Shown here: positions 54,774 through 60,000 of the stretch, one piece after another
Position numbering within the stretch: the stretch's first letter is position 1
Layout: every line of letters starts with the position of its first letter
Assembly: GCF_964340395.1 (NCBI RefSeq)
Contig: NC_135558.1
Span: 9,096,501-9,156,500, forward strand
Source: Glandiceps talaboti
Lineage: Eukaryota; Hemichordata; Enteropneusta; Spengelidae
DNA length: 60,000 bases
Reading direction: 5' to 3'
Translations under genes and position numbers: made by a program
Notes under the pieces: model-generated
What the model saw: the letters and a program-made list of their open reading frames with translations, nothing else
What the model was told of the DNA's origin: nothing
Databases searched by the model: none

Positions 54774-54941
54774 ATGGCGGAATCTCTTGCAGGTAACAAA
54801 TCGAGGGAGTGGGTGACACCACATAAGATTTCAATGCTTGTACTATTGAGAGCGTACATTGAAAACGGACGAGCAGACAATGGACAACAAACTGTCGAAG
54901 TACAGCGGAAGTTTGCTCATGCTATGTTGAAATGGATCCAG
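54774..54941 (+). CDS. ANAPC5: ANAPC5 exon 1 (residues 1-56)
   Basis: The start AAGATGGCGG is in good Kozak context. It encodes MAESLAGNKSREWVTPHKIS through FAHAMLKWIQ. The amino end is shorter than in human, where about 20 extra residues precede WVTP. The donor is CAG|GTAGGT, phase 0. Confidence 0.92.
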
Positions 54942-57900
54942 GTAGGTTAGTGTGTGGGATAGGTTGGATCACAGGCACTTGAATCAACTTTATATGATGT
55001 GTATGAGTTTTAAAAATAAATATACATAATATTGCTTGAAGTGCCTGTGGGTTGGGTGGTGTGTGTGGTGGTGGTGGGGGGGGGGGGCACAGACACTTGT
55101 TACCTTTGATATGTTTCTGAATAAATATTATTGATAAAATTGATGTATGTGGTCAATAATGTATGAACAAGTTAGAATAGTGCAGGGTTTCAACTTCAAG
55201 GACCACTAAATTCCAGTGAAGGCGGGCTCCTGAAACCTAGGTAGTACTAGACACTTCGAAATTTAATAGATAATGAAGAAGATGCATGCACTGAAGATGC
55301 ATGCACTGCATGTGCTGAACAGACTAAACATTGTATTCATGCTAGGGAGTTAGGGTCAGTGTTGTGCTAGGGATAGGTATAGGAATAGATTCCCTAGCAT
55401 ACCCCTAATTTATATCTTCAATGTCTAGACACTGTTCACTGTTCTACATGTATTCCTGAAGTAGCCTACCTATAGACTTGTAGGACTATCACTACTACAC
55501 TATTTCCATGATCGTAACTGACATTTTGATATTTTGAATTTTCACTCCTCCTTCCAAGTCAACTCTTACCCCTTATCTCCAGCTGGTCTTGAATGGCATT
55601 CCACCATAGACCGTGATTGGTCAAATACTTAATTAGAAATTTAAATTGCACAATCAGTATATGTAAATATGACCAGTCTACCCAAGTACATTAAATTTAC
55701 GGTAATGTTTTGCACACATTATGTGTATGACATGGTGTGGCTTAACATCAGCTTGAAATAGGAATCAGAGTAGACTTAGAAGAATGCATGAGTTAAAATT
55801 TAAAAAATCAAAATGTCAGTTCGGGATATCAAAATAGCATAGTAGTCTATTCCCAAAAGAAACTTGAAATTTAATCTGTGTTCATTTTTTGCATTATAAT
55901 ACTCATTCTGAAACATGATTGGAGGGGGGGGGGGGGGGGGGGGGAGGTGCAAAAAAGGAAAGAAAAATGTATGTTTCATCAGCACTGATTCAGGAGGTTT
56001 TCCACTATGCTGATATATATATACAATAGTGTTTCCAAATAAGTTTTAATAATTACCATGGTTTTCTTTTTTTAAAGCTCTTTCCCAGTTGTATTTATTC
56101 ACATGTGTTGTGTTTTACAGAGTCCAGACATAGAGGTCAAACAGCTGTTATCAGGTGTTCTAGAAATATCGGAAATGATTCATCAAATTGTTGAGCAGAG
56201 GTAAGTTGTTTTCTCATTTATTGTACAGATCAACAATTTCTACTTACAAGATGATGTAATGTTACAGGTGCTAGTACCTTTTAATCAAAATATGAATGAC
56301 CTAAGGGGCCTTGTCACTATGAGTCGCTAAACAGTAGTGACAAAACACTGACATCACAAGTACTTGAAGCCTAAATGTAGAAAGATATTAAGGGTTATAT
56401 GATTATACTTCCTCAAGCATAATTCATAAAAAATTGGGGAAAAATAATGGAATGTTTTGACTTATACATTGACACTGTGAAACCAGTGACATAGACATTG
56501 GTTGTCATAATATAGAACAACCACGGTTTGTAATCCATATTTTCTGTTCAATGACAATAACTTGGCTTGTGCTTTTGTATCATATAAGTTCCATATATGT
56601 ATTTTTTTTTTTTGCTTTCTGTAGGCTTGAAGAAATGCAAAAGAAAGGATTATCTAGTCTTGTGGAGTTCTTTCAGTCTTTGGATAAACTGTTAGAAAGT
56701 ATAGACGGTGAACCAGATATTCATAGAAGTAGTTTTATTGGTAAGAATACAATTTTTAACACAGTTGAACTGAGATTCAGTAGAGTGGTGCAGTGTGGTA
56801 CGGTGGAGTCTAGTCTAATGTAGTGTCATCTAGTCTAATGTAGTGTCGTCTAGTCTAGTCTAGTCTAGTCTAGTCTACTCTAGTCTAGTCTAGTCTAGTC
56901 TAGTGTAGTGTAGTGTAGTGTAGTGTAGTGTAGTGTAGTGTAGTGTAGTGTAGTGTAGTGTACATGTAGTATATAATATAGTGGTAATCATTATGTGAAT
57001 GCCAGATGTGAATACTAAAATGTAAATTATCACAGTAATTTATGAGGTGAAAGTTCACATTATGTAAACATGACACTTTGCCTACATAAACAATTTAGAA
57101 TGACGACTTCACCAGTCTAAGGGACACAATATACTGTGACTTGTATATAGTCAAAATGTTGCTTTTTTTTTACCCTGGCTAAAAGTGAAATTTGTTCAGA
57201 AGGTTTAATGTCTTTAAGACCTACCCTGACAACCAGATCAGCCAATGACTGCCAAACATTCAAGATTTCACCATAGACCCTACACAAAAGGAACCCTTTC
57301 ATGTACACAGGGTATGGTTTCACAGTTAAGCCTCAACAGAGTGTCCAACTCGACAAAGATCTGGCTACCATTGGTACCTCCATTTTATCATCTTGTTCAA
57401 TGTTTCTGTTCTAATCTCTCACCATCAACATTTCGATGTTATTCCCCAATATTTGTCTTCGTTCCACCGAGGAAAATACGAGTGACCTAAGGGGCTTTGT
57501 CACTATGAGTCGATAGATGAGAAGGGACAACCGTTAAGTCATGATTATTTTCAGGCTGAATGAAGAAAAATATTGGAAAATAACATAATTATACCAGCGC
57601 CAGTAATAGCAAAGAAAAATCAGGGAAAGTAATGATAATTTTGAATGTTTTGACTAATGTTTTGAACACAGCAGAACCAATGACGTAAACACTCGTTGTT
57701 GTGGCATAGACGTGTGTTCTTGTGACGTAGAGCGACCAGAGTATACATTCCATATTTTTTATTCATTTTAGCTTGTGCATGGTGTAATAAATGTCATGTT
57801 TCACTTTTGTTGTTTGCTTACTAGCTGTTTGCACTTTCTTTTCTCGTGAGAAATAGAGTTCATTTATTCAACATTGAAATCCTCATCGATAGGGGAACGC

Positions 57901-59162
57901 TGTGTTTGAAAGACACATTTTCTTCTTTCTTGTACACCAGGTTTATTTGTCAGGAGAATGATCTTGGCTTTTGACAAGTTATCCTTCAGTCAAGTCTCCA
58001 GTTTGTATAAACTATTGATCAAATATTGCCGACAAAGTGACGACTGTAAAATAATTCAGGACCTGGACGAGGATAGGAAATTAACCAAGGAAGATCTAAT
58101 TTGTGAAGAAGAAGAAGAAGACCCAGACACAAATGAAGGGTGAGAAAATCAGTTATTTGGCATTAGTATGTATATATGTGGATAAAACAACTTTTTCCAG
58201 GGTTTCCTGTATAGAGTTTATCAGCTGTTCTAGGGTTGCATACCTGTATAGAGTTTTATCAGCTGTTCTAGGGTTGCATACCTGTATAGAGTTTTATCAG
58301 CTGTTCTAGGGTTGCATACCTGTATAGAGTTTATCAGCTGTTCTAGGGTTGCATACCTATATAGAGTTTTATCAGCTGTTCTAGGGTTGCATACCTGTAT
58401 AGAGTTTATCAGCTGTTCTAGGGTTGCATACCCGTATAGAGTTTATCAGCTGTTCTAGGGTTGCATACCTATATAGAGTTTTATCAGCTGTTCTAGGGTT
58501 ACATACCTGTATAGAGTTTTATCAGCTGTTCTAGGGTTGCATACCTATATAGAGTTTATCAGCTGTTCTAGGGTTGCATACCTGTATAGAGTTTATCAGC
58601 TGTTCTAGGGTTGCATACCTGTATAGAGTTTATCAGCTGTTCTAGGGTTGCATACCTATATAGAGTTTTATCAGCTGTTCTAGGGTTGCATACCTGTATA
58701 GAGTTTTATCAGCTGTTCTAGGGTTACATACCTGTATAGAGTTTTATCAGCTGTTCTAGGGTTACATACCTGTATAGAGTTTATCAGCTGTTCTAGGCTT
58801 GCATACCTGGATAGAGTTTATCAGCTGTTCTATGCTTGCATACTTGTATAGAGTTTTATCAGCTGTTCTAGGGTTACATACCTGTATAGAGTTTATCAGC
58901 TGTTCTAGGGTTGCATACCTGTATAGAGTTTTATCAGCTGTTCTATGCTTGCATACCTGTATAGAGTTTTATCAGCTGTTCTAGGGTTGCATACCTGTAT
59001 AGTTTCAGAGCAGTGTACATTCTTATGAAATTATTAACACCCAAAAATAACTTTGTATATTCTGTTTCAATTTTTATAATATTATTTCTCTGTAGGAAAT
59101 CCTGTTTCTTGTCGGGGGGAACGTTTTCGCAGAAGCAGGCTGAATATTTCATTGCTCATCAG
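54774..59162 (+). CDS. ANAPC5: Anaphase-promoting complex subunit 5, 5' part (five exons)
   Basis: APC5 is a scaffold subunit of the APC/C, the ubiquitin ligase that drives exit from mitosis. It has an N-terminal helical domain followed by TPR repeats that help hold the platform together. Five phase-consistent exons give 210 codons, against about 755 in human, so the TPR region lies past the window edge. Diagnostic matches include REWVTPHKISMLVLL (human KDWVTPYKIAVLVLL), GLFVRRMILAFDKLSFSQV (human GLFLRHMILAYSKLSFSQV) and FSQKQAEYFIAHQ (human LSQKQAEFFLSQQ). An acidic EEEEED run lies near residues 177-183. The gene is incomplete at the right only because the window stops. Confidence 0.95.
55076..55087. 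repeat. (G)12 homopolymer
   Basis: A run of 12 G following GTG-rich sequence, about 135 bases after the ANAPC5 exon 1 donor. Confidence 0.85.
55924..55944. repeat. (G)21 homopolymer
   Basis: The longest G run in the window, in ANAPC5 intron 1. Confidence 0.9.
56121..56200 (+). CDS. ANAPC5: ANAPC5 exon 2 (residues 57-82)
   Basis: Bounded by TTTTACAG and GTAAGT. It encodes SPDIEVKQLLSGVLEISEMI and HQIVEQ. Human APC5 has GPDITLSKLYKLIEE at this position, so conservation is moderate, but phase and borders are clean. Confidence 0.88.
56280..56350 (+). repeat. GACCTAAGGGG-core repeat, copy 2
   Basis: Contains ATGACCTAAGGGGCCTTGTC and ACTATGAGTCGCTAA, then a hairpin partner AGTAGTGACAAAAC. Similarity to copy 3 may continue to about 56570 (GAATGTTTTGACT and a GTGACATAGACATTGGTTGT-like stretch). 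Confidence 0.85.
56625..56740 (+). CDS. ANAPC5: ANAPC5 exon 3 (residues 83-121)
   Basis: Encodes RLEEMQKKGLSSLVEFFQSL then DGEPDIHRSSFIG. Human has MAEGELKDMEQFFDDLSD and GTEPEVHKTSVVG. The glycine codon is split. A TAGTC/TAGTG pentanucleotide array begins about 90 bases downstream. Confidence 0.93.
56848..56961. repeat. TAGTC / TAGTG pentanucleotide array
   Basis: About 11 TAGTC units change abruptly into about 12 TAGTG units, giving two homogenised blocks of one pentamer family. Confidence 0.95.
57447..57581 (+). mobile_element. GACCTAAGGGG-core repeat, copy 3 (complete hairpin)
   Basis: The left end CCAATATTTGTCTTCGTT is mirrored by GAATGAAGAAAAATATTGG at the right, about 135 bases apart, with the core GAGTGACCTAAGGGG between. 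This copy shows that the family has terminal inverted repeats and is probably a tiny MITE. Similar sequence may continue beyond the right arm to about 57775. Confidence 0.72.
57941..58139 (+). CDS. ANAPC5: ANAPC5 exon 4 (residues 122-188)
   Basis: Encodes LFVRRMILAFDKLSFSQVSS, LYKLLIKYCRQ and an acidic tail with EEEEEDPDTNEG. The first part is the best-conserved block of the APC5 N-terminal domain. The donor is GTGAGA, and the exon must end at 58139 to keep phase with exon 5. A minisatellite of about 800 bases begins about 60 bases downstream. Confidence 0.95.
58196..59005. repeat. Minisatellite, 37-38 base unit, about 21 copies
   Basis: Units read GCATACCTGTATAGAG, TTT(T)ATCAGCTGTTCTAGGG with few changes. 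Unit length alternates between 37 and 38 through a TTT/TTTT difference. It lies in ANAPC5 intron 4, about 60 bases after the donor. Open frames across it are artefacts. Confidence 0.97.
59096..59162 (+). CDS. ANAPC5: ANAPC5 exon 5 (residues 188-210)
   Basis: Encodes KSCFLSGGTFSQKQAEYFIA and HQ, matching human CSGPLSQKQAEFFLSQQ. The donor is GTAAGT. The next exon, expected to begin at the segment after SQQ in human, was not found before 60000. Confidence 0.94.
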
Positions 59163-59218
59163 GTAAGTAAAACAAAATGAAGATAGACTTCAGAAATGAA
59201 GTTAATTGGGTATTCTTC

Positions 59219-59320
59219 TCCAATATTTTTCTTCAGTCAGTCAATTAGGGAAAATGTGAATGACCTAAGGGGCCTTGTTACTATGAGTCACTAGACAAGT
59301 GGGGGTCCAACAATTGTGGG
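59219..59320 (+). repeat. GACCTAAGGGG-core repeat, copy 4
   Basis: Begins CCAATATTTTTCTTCAGTCA, then GGGAAAATGTGAATGACCTA and GGGGCCTTGTTACTATGAG. No clear right inverted arm is visible, so this copy may be truncated. Confidence 0.82.
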
Positions 59321-59732
59321 AAAATAAAAGATTGTCTATTTCCTTGACAAAAAAAATGGTAAACTACCCAATTTTCTTTTATTATTTCAAAATTAGTGGT
59401 ATTTGAATTCTGATATGGTAAAAGTTTGGAGAGATTTTAGGAAAGCTGGCTTTCAGGGATATTTGTGCCTTTGTCTTGTAAGAACTTGATTCCAAGTAAT
59501 ACTATGTTATTACACCTTAAAGATCGAGTACTGGCTTTTGAAAGGTTACCTGCATTATTTAAATATATACTGGCAATGTATCTGCTATGATTTTTATCAT
59601 AATGATTTTATATGATAAAATATGATTTGGGGTTTTAAATAACAGCTAGGTAACTTTAATATCCAACTTTGAAATCTTGTAAAGAAGTTCTACTGCACTT
59701 GACATGTGTTCGGCCATTTTGTTGATTTCTTG

Positions 59733-59935
59733 CAAGGGTTTATGGGAAAAACTCTGGTGGTGACATCATTCCAGCAAAGGTTTATGGGAAAAACCTCTGG
59801 TGATGACATCATTCCTGCAAGGGTTTATGGGAAAACCTCTGGTGATGACATCATTCCTGCAAGGGTTTATGGGAAAACCTCTGGTGATGACATCATTCCT
59901 GCAAGGGTTTATGGGGAAACCTTTTGATGATGACA
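59733..59935. repeat. Minisatellite, 42 base unit, about 5 copies
   Basis: Units of CAAGGGTTTATGGGAAAACC and TCTGGTGATGACATCATTC. Since 42 is a multiple of three, all copies stay open in two frames, which explains the repetitive open frames here. No splice sites or APC5 similarity were seen. Confidence 0.95.
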
Positions 59936-60000
59936 TCACATTTACTACACTCTCACACTCTTTGCATATGGAGAATATTGAGATAGTCTGATAGAGCTAA

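Larger units (their letters stand above)
59163..60000 (+). other. ANAPC5 intron 5, start
   Basis: Apart from a GACCTAAGGGG-core repeat and a 42-base minisatellite nothing is recognised. The APC5 exon following the SQKQAE segment is not present, so the intron is at least about 840 bases. Confidence 0.6.

Noticed and set aside
59706-59991. Overlapping repetitive frames that could be read as a repeat protein
   Set aside because: The 42-base unit is a multiple of three, so frames stay open automatically; it lies in an ANAPC5 intron without splice sites.

Overview
This is a 60 kb piece of a metazoan nuclear genome. It is AT-rich, with split genes (22 inferred introns with GT-AG borders, the largest about 13 kb), abundant microsatellites and minisatellites, and short fold-back DNA transposons. 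The repeat style (frequent ACATGTA words, GT/CT microsatellites, CCTGGAAA-type termini) suggests a marine invertebrate such as a mollusc or other lophotrochozoan, or an invertebrate deuterostome. I cannot name the species from the sequence alone. There is no sign of a bacterial, phage or viral genome, and no CRISPR array.

Two genes are supported, both on the + strand, head to tail. Gene 1 is a RalGPS-type Ral guanine-nucleotide exchange factor. I reconstruct it as 18 coding exons from 7719 to 48902; all splice phases are consistent and the product is 572 residues. An N-terminal RasGEF (CDC25-like) domain covers about residues 57-300, a Pro/Ser-rich linker follows, and a C-terminal PH domain covers about 450-563. 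The first coding exon (six residues) is the least certain. Gene 2 is the 5' part of ANAPC5, a subunit of the anaphase-promoting complex: five exons from 54774 to 59162, 210 codons, continuing past the right edge. The two proteins are not known to work together, so their adjacency looks like ordinary genome order.

Layout: 1-6840 is intergenic, with no supported gene and a few repeats. 6840-7737 is a CpG-enriched pocket that probably holds the 5' end of the RalGPS gene. 7738-48872 is the body of that gene, with introns full of repeats. 48903-54500 is 3' UTR and intergenic sequence with several mobile repeats. 54500-60000 is the ANAPC5 promoter and its first five exons.

The rest of the window is mostly repeat biology. 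I found several multi-copy families by comparing parts of the window: a fold-back family with CCATATGG termini (3 copies), a second with TTATAGCAT arms (2), a third with GATAGACACAAACT arms (2), a GACCTAAGGGG-core family (4), a TAAAATGGGG family (2), a 1.3 kb terminal-inverted-repeat element with a 6-bp target duplication nested in another repeat, and about 12 minisatellites. Tandem repeats sit unusually often just downstream of 5' splice sites, and one appears to include the exon-intron junction itself. I did not find a previously undescribed multi-gene system.
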